Part shown: positions 1-7,513 of the stretch, piece by piece
How the letters are laid out: the number at the start of each line of letters is the position of its first letter
Position numbering within the stretch: position 1 is the stretch's first letter
Source of the DNA: Prevotella sp.
GTDB taxonomy: Bacteria > Bacteroidota > Bacteroidia > Bacteroidales > Bacteroidaceae
Length of the DNA stretch: 9,012 nt
Reading direction: 5' to 3'
Assembly: GCA_022511055.1 (NCBI GenBank)
Contig: JAFLSH010000120.1
Span: 1 to 9,012 of the forward strand
Position numbers and translations under genes: made by a program
The notes under the pieces: model-generated
The model's input: only the letters and a program-made list of their open reading frames with translations
The model's database searches: none
What the model was told of the DNA's origin: nothing

Positions 1-35
1 ATTGCAGAGAATATACACGGAATTAGGCCGCTTCT

Positions 36-93
36 AAAAAGAGAACTGCATACTTACTGGGATTAGTGCCAGAAAGTATGCAGTTCTCTCTTT
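36..93. terminator. Strong bidirectional stem-loop terminator
   Basis: Positions 41-55 and 74-88 are perfect 15-bp inverted repeats. The stem extends through 57-60 pairing with 69-72 after one A/A mismatch (56/73), leaving a loop at about 61-68, and 40 pairs with 89. An A-run (36-40) precedes the stem and a T-rich stretch (89-100) follows it, so either strand would give a hairpin followed by U residues. It most likely ends a gene lying left of the window and insulates the GH3 gene from it. A dispersed palindromic repeat is the main alternative and cannot be excluded from one copy. Confidence 0.75.
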
Positions 94-375
94 TCCTATT
101 TTCTTTGGCAATAAAATAGCAGTTGTCATAAATATCTATAAACTATTTATTTTTCAAATATTTATAGCATAAAATGGGAGACCCCAGCCAAAGGCTTATC
201 CATATATTTCAAGTCTATTGGTCTTGTCTGCAGGTAGGAAGAGATTGTGGCTGGATTTAGGGCAGCCTAATTTTTATCTTAATAATTCCTTTGCAAAACA
301 ATTGCATTTGCCTATTGACTCTACACATTTGGACGGTGGGGATAATATGCAGCAAAAGGTGCAAAATATTTTGGT
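94..375. other. AT-rich non-coding upstream region
   Basis: No convincing gene is seen on either strand in this stretch of about 280 bases. Base composition is much more AT-rich than the genes. The only open frame of note starts at a TTG (218), runs through the GH3 promoter to 406, resembles no family I recognise and is more likely chance. The region contains a weak AT stem-loop (136-167) and otherwise nothing I can assign. Confidence 0.6.
136..167. repeat. AT-rich imperfect inverted repeat
   Basis: Positions 136-148 and 156-167 can pair over 12 bp with a single bulged C at 143 and a 7-nt loop (149-155). Apart from one C-G pair at the base the stem is all A/T, in an AT-rich region, so it could be chance. 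It has no T-tract of its own and no evident link to a gene. Confidence 0.3.
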
Positions 376-411
376 TTTGAGCGGGGATTTCAGAAATATG
401 TTGTAACTTTG
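376..411 (+). promoter_or_regulatory. Bacteroidota-type promoter of the GH3 gene
   Basis: A perfect TAnnTTTG -7 element (TAACTTTG) lies at 404-411. A TTTG that could serve as the -33 element lies at 376-379, with 24 nt between them, slightly longer than the usual spacing. Transcription would start near 418 and give a short leader of about 38 nt before the ATG at 456. The leader is A-rich with no clear Shine-Dalgarno sequence, as is common in this phylum. Confidence 0.65.
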
Positions 412-455
412 TGGCTGAAATTGCGTAAAAACCTAATTAAAATAACTGAAGTGAT

Positions 456-2780
456 ATGAAGAAAGTTTTTGTTTTGCTGCTGGCGGCCCTGTCCTTGCAG
501 ACGGGGCTGGCACAGGCGCAGCGGCCGGCCATTGCGCGTGACGAGGCCATGGAGGCGAGGATTGAGAAGACGCTGTCGAAGATGACACTCGACGACAAGG
601 TGGGGCAGATGCTGCAGCTGAACCTTGACATCATGGGTCGGTTTGACGGCTCGGGGCAGTGGCAGCTGAACGAGGAGATGCTGGACACGTGTCTCGCGAA
701 GTGGAAGGTGGGCTCGATACTGAACGCGCCGGCCACGCGGGCGGCCACGGTCGAGCAGTGGCAGAAGTGGACAAGGCTGATTCAGAAGAAGTCGATGGAC
801 TACATGGGCATCCCTGACGTCTACGGCCTGGACCACAACCACGGGGTGACTTACACGCAGGGTGGCACGCTGTTTCCGCAGCCGATAAACCTGGCGGCAT
901 CGTTCAACACCGACCTGGCGCGCACGATGGCTGAGGTGACGGCCTACGAGAGCCGCGCGGCGAACTGCCCGTGGGTGTTCAACCCGACCATCGACCTGGG
1001 GCGCGACCCGCGCTGGCCGCGCATCTGGGAGAGCTTCGGCGAGGATGCCGTGGTCAACGCGCGCATGGTGGAGGCTCTGGTCAGGGGCTATCAGGGCGAC
1101 GACCCTAACCACCTGGGCGGGTACAATGTGGCCACGAGCGTGAAGCACTACATGGGCTACGGCGCCCCGTTCTCGGGCAAGGACCGTACGCCGGCCTACA
1201 TCTCGCCGCAGCTGCTGCGCGAGAAGTATTTCGAGCCGTTCCGCGCCGCGGCGATGGCGGGTGCGCTGACCATGATGGTCAACTCGGCGAGCATCAACGG
1301 AGTGCCCGTACACGCGAGCTACGAGTACCTGACACAGTGGCTGAAGAAGGACCTGCAGTGGGATGGCATGCTGGTGACGGACTGGGCGGACATCAACAAC
1401 CTTTTTACACGTGAGCATGTGGCGAAGGACAAGAAGGATGCCATCAGGCTGGCCATCAATGCGGGCATCGACATGTCGATGGACCCTTATAGCATTGACT
1501 TCTGCGTGTTGCTCAAGGAGCTTGTCGAGGAGGGTAAGGTCAGCATGGAGCGCATAGACGATGCCGTGCGCCGCATACTGAGGCTGAAATACAGGCTGGG
1601 GCTCTTTGAGAAGCCGAACACCGGCGGCAAGGGCTACGAGAAGTTCGGCAGCGACGAGTTTGCCGAGAAGGCGCTGCGCGCGGCCGAGGAGACGGAGGTG
1701 CTGCTGAAGAACGAGGGCGGCGTGCTGCCCCTGAAGCGCGGCACCAGGATTCTGCTGGCCGGGCCGAATGCCAACCAGATGCGCTGCCTGAACGGCGGAT
1801 GGAGCTACACGTGGCAGGGCTCGAAGGCTGAGGACATGGCCGAGAAATACAACACCATCTACGAGGCGCTGTGCAACAAGTTCGGGCGCGAGAACGTCGT
1901 GCTGGAGCAGGGCGTGACCTATAACGAGAACGGGCAGTACTGGGAGGAGAATGCCCCGGAGATAGACAAGGCGGTGGCTGCGGCCGGCGGCGTTGACGTG
2001 ATTGTCGCCTGCATCGGCGAGAACAGCTACACGGAGACCCCCGGCAACCTGACCGACCTGTGGCTCTCGGCACGGCAGCGCCAGCTGGTCAAGGAGCTGG
2101 CGGCAACGGGAAAGCCCGTGGTGCTGGTGCTGAACGAGGGTCGCCCGAGGCTGATTGCCGACATCGAGCCCGTGGCAAAGGCCGTGGTGGACATCTTGCT
2201 GCCCGGCAACTACGGCGGCGATGCGCTGGCCAACCTGCTGGCGGGCGATGCCAACTTCTCGGCCAAGATGCCCTACACGTACCCCAAGGAAATCAACTCG
2301 CTCATCAACTACGACTACAAGGTCAGCGAGCAGGTGTCGACCATGGCGGGCGCATACGACTACGATGCCAAGGTGACACAGCAGTGGCCATTCGGCTACG
2401 GTCTGAGCTATACGACTTATGAGTACGGCAACCTGCGAGTGGACAAGCAGAGCTTTGCGCCCGGCAGCGTGCTGACCGTGACCGTCGACGTGAAGAACAC
2501 GGGGCAGCGCGCAGGCAAGGAGGCCGTGCTGCTCTATTCCAGCGACCTGGTGGCCTCAATCGTTCCTGACAGCCGCCGCCTGCGCGCCTTCCAGAAGGTG
2601 GAGCTGCAGCCGGGCGAGACGAAGAGCGTGGCGTTCAGCCTGCCGGCTGACGACCTGGCCTTTGTGGGGCAGGACGGCAAGTGGGTGCTTGAAGAGGGCG
2701 AGTTCGTGCTTGCCGTCGGCGGTCAGACTGTCAAAGTCAACTGCACGGCAACCAAGCATTGGGATACGCCTAATAAATAA
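456..2780 (+). CDS. Family 3 glycoside hydrolase, exported beta-glucosidase-like
   Basis: The product should remove glucose, or a similar sugar, from the non-reducing ends of beta-linked oligosaccharides with retention of configuration, probably in the periplasm. Residues 1-22 form a signal peptide ending near AQAQ. A GH3 N-terminal barrel follows (about 27-385), with the GRDPRWPR and SFGEDA motifs at 182-198, the Lys-His pair at 230-231, and the nucleophile Asp309 in VTDWAD. The GH3 C-terminal domain (about 412-650) has GENSYTETPGN at 521-531, where Glu522 is the candidate acid/base. A fibronectin III-like domain fills about 670-760. At 774 residues it is a full-length BglX/BoGH3B-type enzyme. 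The start is fixed by an in-frame TGA at 447-449. The gene is monocistronic, with no SusC/SusD genes in view, so the natural glycan is not shown; xyloglucan or mixed-linkage glucan fragments are possible. It is more GC-rich than sampled neighbouring sequence. Confidence 0.95.
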   Translation: MKKVFVLLLAALSLQTGLAQAQRPAIARDEAMEARIEKTLSKMTLDDKVGQMLQLNLDIMGRFDGSGQWQLNEEMLDTCLAKWKVGSILNAPATRAATVEQWQKWTRLIQKKSMDYMGIPDVYGLDHNHGVTYTQGGTLFPQPINLAASFNTDLARTMAEVTAYESRAANCPWVFNPTIDLGRDPRWPRIWESFGEDAVVNARMVEALVRGYQGDDPNHLGGYNVATSVKHYMGYGAPFSGKDRTPAYISPQLLREKYFEPFRAAAMAGALTMMVNSASINGVPVHASYEYLTQWLKKDLQWDGMLVTDWADINNLFTREHVAKDKKDAIRLAINAGIDMSMDPYSIDFCVLLKELVEEGKVSMERIDDAVRRILRLKYRLGLFEKPNTGGKGYEKFGSDEFAEKALRAAEETEVLLKNEGGVLPLKRGTRILLAGPNANQMRCLNGGWSYTWQGSKAEDMAEKYNTIYEALCNKFGRENVVLEQGVTYNENGQYWEENAPEIDKAVAAAGGVDVIVACIGENSYTETPGNLTDLWLSARQRQLVKELAATGKPVVLVLNEGRPRLIADIEPVAKAVVDILLPGNYGGDALANLLAGDANFSAKMPYTYPKEINSLINYDYKVSEQVSTMAGAYDYDAKVTQQWPFGYGLSYTTYEYGNLRVDKQSFAPGSVLTVTVDVKNTGQRAGKEAVLLYSSDLVASIVPDSRRLRAFQKVELQPGETKSVAFSLPADDLAFVGQDGKWVLEEGEFVLAVGGQTVKVNCTATKHWDTPNK

Positions 2781-2788
2781 TGATGTAG

Positions 2789-2815
2789 GGAAAGGCGGGG
2801 CAGCCCCGGCTTTCC
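2789..2815. terminator. GC-rich stem-loop after GH3 gene
   Basis: Positions 2789-2800 and 2804-2815 form a 12-bp stem with one G/G mismatch and a 3-nt loop. It begins 9 nt after the GH3 stop codon. No U-tract follows on the plus strand, so termination may depend on this hairpin acting together with the next one. Confidence 0.5.
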
Positions 2816-2862
2816 AACGACAAAGGGATGTTAACTTCAGAGGTTAGCATCCCTTTGCCGTT
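2816..2862. terminator. Bidirectional stem-loop between convergent genes
   Basis: Positions 2816-2835 and 2843-2862 pair almost perfectly around a 7-nt loop (2836-2842). In RNA from either strand the arms have one G-U wobble and one A/C mismatch, so the structure works in both directions. It lies between the ends of the GH3 gene and the minus-strand redox operon and probably terminates both. A clear T-tract is missing on both sides. Confidence 0.6.
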
Positions 2863-2886
2863 ATGGAGTAATAGGCTTGTGTCAGC

Positions 2887-4152
2887 TCAGCATCCCTTGG
2901 TTGTCATGATGTTCAGCACCATTTCGTCGGTCTTGCACATGGCATCGGCCCCGATGGAGGTCAGGTTGTGGATGGTCTTGTCGACACAGTCGTCGACAAT
3001 GCCCTCTGCCGACGTGACACACTTCCCTTCCATGGAAAGCAGGGCCGACATGACGGCCGTCGACACGCCGGAGGCAATCTTCAGCGAACACGAGGGCTTT
3101 GCCCCGTCGCAGACCATGCCCGTCAGGTTGGCAATCATGTTCTTAACGCTCATGCAGATGCGATGGAAGTCGCCGCCCATGAGATAGGTGATGCCCACGC
3201 TGGAGCCGATGCCGGCCACAACGCATCCGCAGAGTGCCGACAGCTTGCCCAGCGACTGCTTGATGTAGATGGCCGTCAGGTGGCTCAGGGTCAGGGCGCG
3301 AATCAGTTCCTCCTCGGTGTTCTCGTTCTCCTTGGCGAAGACGCAGACGGGGTTGGTGGCGCAGATGCCCTGGTTGCCGGAGCCTGAGTTTGACATGACG
3401 GGAATCATGGCGCCGCCCATGCGCGCATCGCAGGCCGAGGCCGTGCGGGCGATGATGTGGCAGAAAATGCTGTTGCCGAAGATGCCCTTTGACAGCGGGC
3501 GGTCGATGGTCTTGCCCAGGTTGTGCCCGTAGTTGCCCTTCAGGGCTTCGCGCGCCGCGTTCATGTTGTAGTCGCGGGTCTGCATCATGAAGCTGATTTC
3601 ATCGAGTGGGGCAGTGGTGGCGAAGTCGTAGACCAGGCGCATGTTGAGCGGCAGCGCGCTGGCAGCCGTCTCTTCCGTCTCAACGCTCACCGCCTCGCTC
3701 TCAACGAAGCGGGTGTGCCCGCCGGCAATGACGGCTGTCGCCTGCCGGTCGCCCGCCGTGCATGTGATTTCTATGTACAGCTTCTCGGTGATGCCTGGTT
3801 TCAGCTTGATGTCAATGCGCTTCTCGGCTACGAACTGCTTGCCTTCGGCCAGTGCCTCTGGTGTCAGGTCTTTCAACACTTCCAGCTGATAGTCGCTCTT
3901 GCCGATGAGCGCGCCGAGGGCGATGGCTATCGGGAGGCCTATCATGCCCGTTCCGGGAATGCCCACTCCCATGGCGTTTTTCAGGATGTTGGCACTCAGC
4001 TGGGCCTCTATCGCCTCCGGGCGGCAGCCCAGCTTCTCCGTTGCCTTTGCGGTACAGAGAGCCACCGCCATCGGCTCTGTGCAGCCGATGGCGGGTACTA
4101 CTTCTTGGTGGATGAGAGCGATGATGCGCTCGCGTGTTTCCTTTTCAATCAT
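2887..4152 (-). CDS. UPF0597 / CyuA-like L-cysteine desulfidase family protein
   Basis: This 421-residue protein belongs to the UPF0597 family (serine dehydratase alpha-like fold), whose characterised members (CyuA, formerly YhaM, and archaeal L-cysteine desulfidase) break cysteine into pyruvate, ammonia and sulfide with an oxygen-sensitive [4Fe-4S] cluster. Family hallmarks visible are GCTEP at 23-27, a Gly-rich stretch 62-83 (GVGIPGTGMIGLP and on), MSNSGSGNQG at 253-262, CGCVVAGIG at 308-316 and GMVCDGAKPSC at 345-355. Candidate cluster ligands are Cys24, Cys310, Cys348 and Cys355, not assigned individually. No signal peptide or membrane segment is seen, so it is cytoplasmic. The last residue is Cys421. 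The start overlaps the dsbD stop by 4 nt (ATGA), which implies coupled translation and fixes the start. Serine dehydratase or another small-molecule lyase remains possible; the family is certain, the substrate is not. Confidence 0.85.
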   Translation of the reverse strand: MIEKETRERIIALIHQEVVPAIGCTEPMAVALCTAKATEKLGCRPEAIEAQLSANILKNAMGVGIPGTGMIGLPIAIALGALIGKSDYQLEVLKDLTPEALAEGKQFVAEKRIDIKLKPGITEKLYIEITCTAGDRQATAVIAGGHTRFVESEAVSVETEETAASALPLNMRLVYDFATTAPLDEISFMMQTRDYNMNAAREALKGNYGHNLGKTIDRPLSKGIFGNSIFCHIIARTASACDARMGGAMIPVMSNSGSGNQGICATNPVCVFAKENENTEEELIRALTLSHLTAIYIKQSLGKLSALCGCVVAGIGSSVGITYLMGGDFHRICMSVKNMIANLTGMVCDGAKPSCSLKIASGVSTAVMSALLSMEGKCVTSAEGIVDDCVDKTIHNLTSIGADAMCKTDEMVLNIMTTKGC

Positions 4153-6230
4153 TTCTTGTAGCTCTTCAAACCTGTGTTCAGGTAGTCAAGATATTTGTCA
4201 ATGTCCTCGTCGTATGCGCGGCTGCCAGTGAGAGGCTTGCCCGTTGCGGGGTCGACTATGACGTAGAACGGCTGGGCGTTAGCTCCGAACTTGTGACTTT
4301 GCAGATAGCTCCACTTGGCGCCAACGGTCCGCAGGGTCTTCGTGTTTCCTTTCTCGTCAGTCACCTCGTAGGGCTCGGCCAGCGGGGTCTTGTCGTCAAC
4401 GAACAGCGAGATAAGCACGAAGTCTTTCGTCAGCATCTCGGCCACCCGCGGGTCTGTCCATACGGCAGCTTCCATCTTGCGGCAGTTCACGCAGCCAAAG
4501 CCCGTGAAGTCGATGAATACAGGCTTGCCCTCCGCGCGTGCGGCGGCCATGCCGGCCTCGTAGTCAGTAAACTTGGCCTCGACGGTCTTCGTGTTCAGGT
4601 TGAAGTCCTGCGTGTTCATCGGGGGGGCGAAAGCACTGACCGCCTTACAGGGCGCACCCCAGAGACCGGGTACCATATAGACGGCGAAAGCCAGCGACAC
4701 CAGTCCGCCCATGATGCACAGCACGGGCATGGGCTTGTTCAGCTCGCCGCCCACCTCGTCTTCCTGGAACTTCAGCCAGCCCAGCAGGTAGGCTCCGAGC
4801 AGTGCGAAGATGACTATCCACAGCGACAGGAACACCTCGCGGTCAAGCAAGTGCCAGCCGTAGGCCAGGTCGGCAACGGAGAAGAACTTCAAGGCAAATG
4901 CCAGTTCGATGAAGCCGAGTACCACCTTGATGGTTGTCATCCATGAGCCTGACTTGGGGGCCTGCTTCAGCCACGAGGGGAACATGGCAAAAAGTGTGAA
5001 CGGCAGTGCCAGCGCCAATGCGAAGCCAAACATGCCCAAGGCCGGTGCCAGCCAGTTGCCGCTTGTCGTCGTCTCGACAAGAAGCAGACCGATGATGGGC
5101 GCTGTACACGAGAACGATACCAAGACCAGCGTGAAGGCCATCAGGAAGATAGATATCAGACCGCTGGTTTCCGATGCCTTAGCATCAACGGAGTTGGCCC
5201 AGCTGTCGGGTAGCTTGATTTCAAACCATCCGAAGAACGAGAGCGCAAACACCACCAGCAGTGCAAACAGGAATATGTTGAACACGGCATTGGTCGACAT
5301 GGCGTTCAGGGTGTCGCTGCCGAACACGGCAGTTACCAGCAAGCCCAGTCCCAGATAGATGATGATGATGGACAGGCCGTAGGTGAGTGCATCCTTGACA
5401 CCCTTCTTCTTGTCGCTTTTTGCGCGCTTCAGGAAGAACGACACGGTCATCGGGATGATGGGCCAGATGCAGGGCATGGCAACTGCCAGTAGTCCGCCGA
5501 CAAATCCCATGAGCAGGATGTAGAGCAGCGAGTGGTCGGCAAGATTGTCGCCAGCGCCCTCAGCCCTCAGCTCTTCGATGACGGGAGCCCACAGCCCTTC
5601 TGCCTCAGCAGGGTCTGTGGCGGCAGCCGTTACGGTAGCAGAGTCGGTCGCAGCGGCCAGCGTGTCAGCCGGGGCTGTGGCTTCTTCAGCCTTCTGCTCC
5701 TCTTCCTGTTTGGCTTCTTCCAGTTTCTTGTCTGCCTCTTCTTTCTTCTCGGCGGCTCCGGCCACAGCCGGACTCTTGCCCTTCTGCTTCAGTTCCACCT
5801 GTGCAGGGGGAATGCAGCTCTGGTCGTTGCAAGCACCGTACTCCAGATAGCAGTCAATGTCGTAGTCGGGCTTCGTGAAGCGCACTTTCTGCACGAAGGT
5901 GGCCGTGTTCTCAAAATACTTCAGCTCCATGCCGAACATCTGGTCGAACTTCTTGATGACGTTGCCCTTCGGGGTCAGCTTGCCTACTGGCTCTACGCCA
6001 TCCATCTTGACCACGTTGAAAGTAGCCTCGATGGGACCGTCTTCGCCCAGCTCTGTTGAGTAGACGTGCCACCCTGGGTCAATCTTTGCCGTAAACACGA
6101 TTTCACCCTCGGGCGCTCCGTCAGTAACCTTCAGTTGCGACGAAAAGTGGACAGGGTCCATCATCTGAGCCTGGCACCAGCCGAATATCGTTGCCAGAAA
6201 CAGCAGAGTCAATGTCAGTTTCTTCATCAT
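4149..6230 (-). CDS. dsbD: DsbD-family thiol:disulfide interchange protein
   Basis: This inner-membrane protein should pass electrons from cytoplasmic thioredoxin to periplasmic thiol proteins. A signal peptide (1-22) precedes the N-terminal immunoglobulin-like domain (about 25-148) with its Cys134/Cys139 pair in YGACNDQSCIPP; the C-x4-C spacing is one residue shorter than in E. coli. A charged, Ala/Glu-rich linker (about 151-212) leads to the membrane domain (about 232-525, roughly eight hydrophobic segments) with Cys254 in PCIWP and Cys375 in SCTAP. The C-terminal thioredoxin domain (about 552-693) has GCVNC at Cys580/Cys583 and a QPFYV loop near 653. All three redox pairs are present, so it should be active. 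An in-frame TAG at 6240-6242 limits the start to the adjacent Met codons at 6230 or 6227. It lies 43 nt after the TlpA-like gene and overlaps the next gene by ATGA. The visible gap has no TAnnTTTG promoter, which suggests cotranscription. Confidence 0.95.
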   Translation of the reverse strand: MMKKLTLTLLFLATIFGWCQAQMMDPVHFSSQLKVTDGAPEGEIVFTAKIDPGWHVYSTELGEDGPIEATFNVVKMDGVEPVGKLTPKGNVIKKFDQMFGMELKYFENTATFVQKVRFTKPDYDIDCYLEYGACNDQSCIPPAQVELKQKGKSPAVAGAAEKKEEADKKLEEAKQEEEQKAEEATAPADTLAAATDSATVTAAATDPAEAEGLWAPVIEELRAEGAGDNLADHSLLYILLMGFVGGLLAVAMPCIWPIIPMTVSFFLKRAKSDKKKGVKDALTYGLSIIIIYLGLGLLVTAVFGSDTLNAMSTNAVFNIFLFALLVVFALSFFGWFEIKLPDSWANSVDAKASETSGLISIFLMAFTLVLVSFSCTAPIIGLLLVETTTSGNWLAPALGMFGFALALALPFTLFAMFPSWLKQAPKSGSWMTTIKVVLGFIELAFALKFFSVADLAYGWHLLDREVFLSLWIVIFALLGAYLLGWLKFQEDEVGGELNKPMPVLCIMGGLVSLAFAVYMVPGLWGAPCKAVSAFAPPMNTQDFNLNTKTVEAKFTDYEAGMAAARAEGKPVFIDFTGFGCVNCRKMEAAVWTDPRVAEMLTKDFVLISLFVDDKTPLAEPYEVTDEKGNTKTLRTVGAKWSYLQSHKFGANAQPFYVIVDPATGKPLTGSRAYDEDIDKYLDYLNTGLKSYKK

Positions 6231-6273
6231 AAGAGGAATCTATTCTTTTTTTATTTTTCGTTTTTTCTGTGGC

Positions 6274-7398
6274 TTATTTGAACAACTCGTCAAGCAATGT
6301 GTAGAAAGCGGGGTCTTCACCAACGATGGTCTTCACAATCTTGCCGTCTGGGCCGACAATAATCTTTGTCGGGAAGCCCTGGATGCCGTAGTCCTCAAGT
6401 ACCTTCGAGTCGCGTGGGTTGTAGACGTGCAACCATGGCAGCTCATATTTCTTGACGGCCTCTTTCCACTTATCCTCAGGGTCGTTGCAGTCGATGCCGA
6501 GGATTTCAAACTTGCCGGCGTATTTCTTGTAGTACTCTTTCATATCGGGGAATCCCTTGATGCACCATCCGCACCATGAGCCCCAGAAGTCAAGGATGAC
6601 GTGCTTGCCGCGCAGCGATGACAGCGAGAGCGGCTTGCCGTTGATGTCGTTCAGTGTGAAGTCGGGTGCCTCGACACCAGCAGCCTGCTTCTTAGCAGCT
6701 TCCTCCTCGGCCTTCTGGCGGGCTTCCACCTGGTCGAGAATAGTCTGATAGAGCGGCTTCGTGCGACCGTCACGCACAGCGGGGCTCAGCAGCGCAACTG
6801 CCTCCTTCATCGTGTCAGGGTCGGGCAGCTGTCGGATGATGGCGGCCGATGCTTCATAGTCGGGGTGAGCTTTGATGAAGTCCAGTATGGTCTGTGTGAA
6901 CTTCTTCTGCAAAGGCTCCATACCCTCCTGATAGATTTTCATCACTGAGTCCTCTGGTACGCCGTCTTCCACCATCTTCGACACTTTCGTAGCGAACTCG
7001 TTCTGCTCGTTCTGGACCTTCTCCATTACGATGTCAGCCTCATGGTACTGCTGATAGAACTTCGAGCCGCCCACGTCGTAGCGCACATTGGCATCGCCTA
7101 CGATTGTGATTTCTTCGCCGGGAATGGCGGGAATTGTCAGCCAGGCAGCGCGTTCACCGCGCAGGGCACCCGGCTCAACGATGTAGCAGGTGGTAACCTC
7201 GTTCAGTTCGACATCGAACTCAAACTTGCCCTCCTTGCCCGTGAAGGTCAGCCGCTGCTGCGTGTTGCCGTTGGTAATGACGATGAGCGTGTCGCCTACG
7301 TTCTTCAAATCTGTCTTGACGTGCAGCTTGTTGCTGTCAGCAGCGCAGCCACATAGCGCAACTGCCGTCATAATGAGGCTAAATACAGTCTTTTTCAT
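6274..7398 (-). CDS. TlpA/ResA-like thioredoxin lipoprotein (DUF4369-type)
   Basis: This 374-residue protein is probably a periplasm-facing, membrane-anchored thiol-disulfide oxidoreductase. The signal peptide ends in a lipobox LCGC with lipidated Cys18. Residues about 24-115 form a beta-rich N-terminal domain like DUF4369, followed by a helical, charged stretch (about 115-240). The C-terminal redoxin/thioredoxin domain (about 241-374) begins at APDFTLND and carries WCGWC (Cys276/Cys279) and the GFPT cis-proline loop (341-344). I chose the Met at 7398 because it gives a proper lipoprotein signal; an open extension to 7494 would run through the promoter and lacks a signal sequence. The dsbD gene follows 43 nt downstream, so DsbD is the obvious electron donor. 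A reductant role (like ResA or TlpA in cytochrome c or protein disulfide reduction) is inferred; the client proteins are unknown. Confidence 0.92.
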   Translation of the reverse strand: MKKTVFSLIMTAVALCGCAADSNKLHVKTDLKNVGDTLIVITNGNTQQRLTFTGKEGKFEFDVELNEVTTCYIVEPGALRGERAAWLTIPAIPGEEITIVGDANVRYDVGGSKFYQQYHEADIVMEKVQNEQNEFATKVSKMVEDGVPEDSVMKIYQEGMEPLQKKFTQTILDFIKAHPDYEASAAIIRQLPDPDTMKEAVALLSPAVRDGRTKPLYQTILDQVEARQKAEEEAAKKQAAGVEAPDFTLNDINGKPLSLSSLRGKHVILDFWGSWCGWCIKGFPDMKEYYKKYAGKFEILGIDCNDPEDKWKEAVKKYELPWLHVYNPRDSKVLEDYGIQGFPTKIIVGPDGKIVKTIVGEDPAFYTLLDELFK

Positions 7399-7452
7399 AC
7401 TCTGTTTATTGATTTTTAATTTTGGTTTTGTGCATTTCTTTTTATCGGGTGG

Positions 7453-7488
7453 CAAAGGTAATAAATTTGCAGCATATATGCAAGCAAA
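7453..7488 (-). promoter_or_regulatory. Promoter of the TlpA-like/dsbD/CyuA-like operon
   Basis: On the minus strand a perfect TAnnTTTG -7 element (TACCTTTG) occupies 7460-7453. Upstream, a TTTG at 7488-7485 lies 24 nt away, the same spacing as in the GH3 promoter; a TTG at 7483-7481 would give 20 nt. The start of transcription would be near 7446, with an A-rich leader of about 48 nt to the ATG at 7398. The gap between the regulator stop (7514) and this gene therefore has its own promoter. Confidence 0.65.
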
Positions 7489-7489
7489 T
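7465..7489. promoter_or_regulatory. 25-bp dyad in the operon promoter, possible operator
   Basis: The inner part is a perfect 10-bp palindrome GCATATATGC (7472-7481). It is flanked by ATTTGC (7465-7470) and its complement GCAAAT (7484-7489), with spacers of 1 and 2 nt. The dyad lies between the -7 element and the -33 region of the minus-strand promoter, and overlaps the candidate -33 elements. That position suits a repressor or activator site. The protein that would bind is not shown; the AraC-family gene next door is one candidate, though such regulators more often use direct repeats. Confidence 0.35.
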
Positions 7490-7513
7490 ACCAAAAAACT
7501 TACGGGCTTTTCT

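Noticed and set aside
218..406. Open frame of 62 codons upstream of the GH3 gene
   Set aside because: It starts at TTG, has no recognised family, lies in AT-rich sequence and overlaps the GH3 promoter.
390..1418. 342-codon open frame antisense to the GH3 gene
   Set aside because: The product is Arg/His/Val-rich without domains, as expected for the complement of a GC-rich gene; the sense gene has clear GH3 motifs.
3523..4946. Overlapping plus-strand open frames (212 and 270 codons) across the UPF0597 and dsbD genes
   Set aside because: Both run across the minus-strand gene junction, have no recognised domains and mirror the strong minus-strand coding sequence.
5532..6059. 175-codon plus-strand open frame opposite the dsbD N-terminal region
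   Set aside because: Its Leu/Phe-rich middle is the complement of the Glu/Lys-rich linker of DsbD; no domain is seen.
7399..7494. 32-codon N-terminal extension of the TlpA-like protein
   Set aside because: It would cover the -7 element and dyad, and would bury the lipoprotein signal peptide that starts at the Met at 7398.
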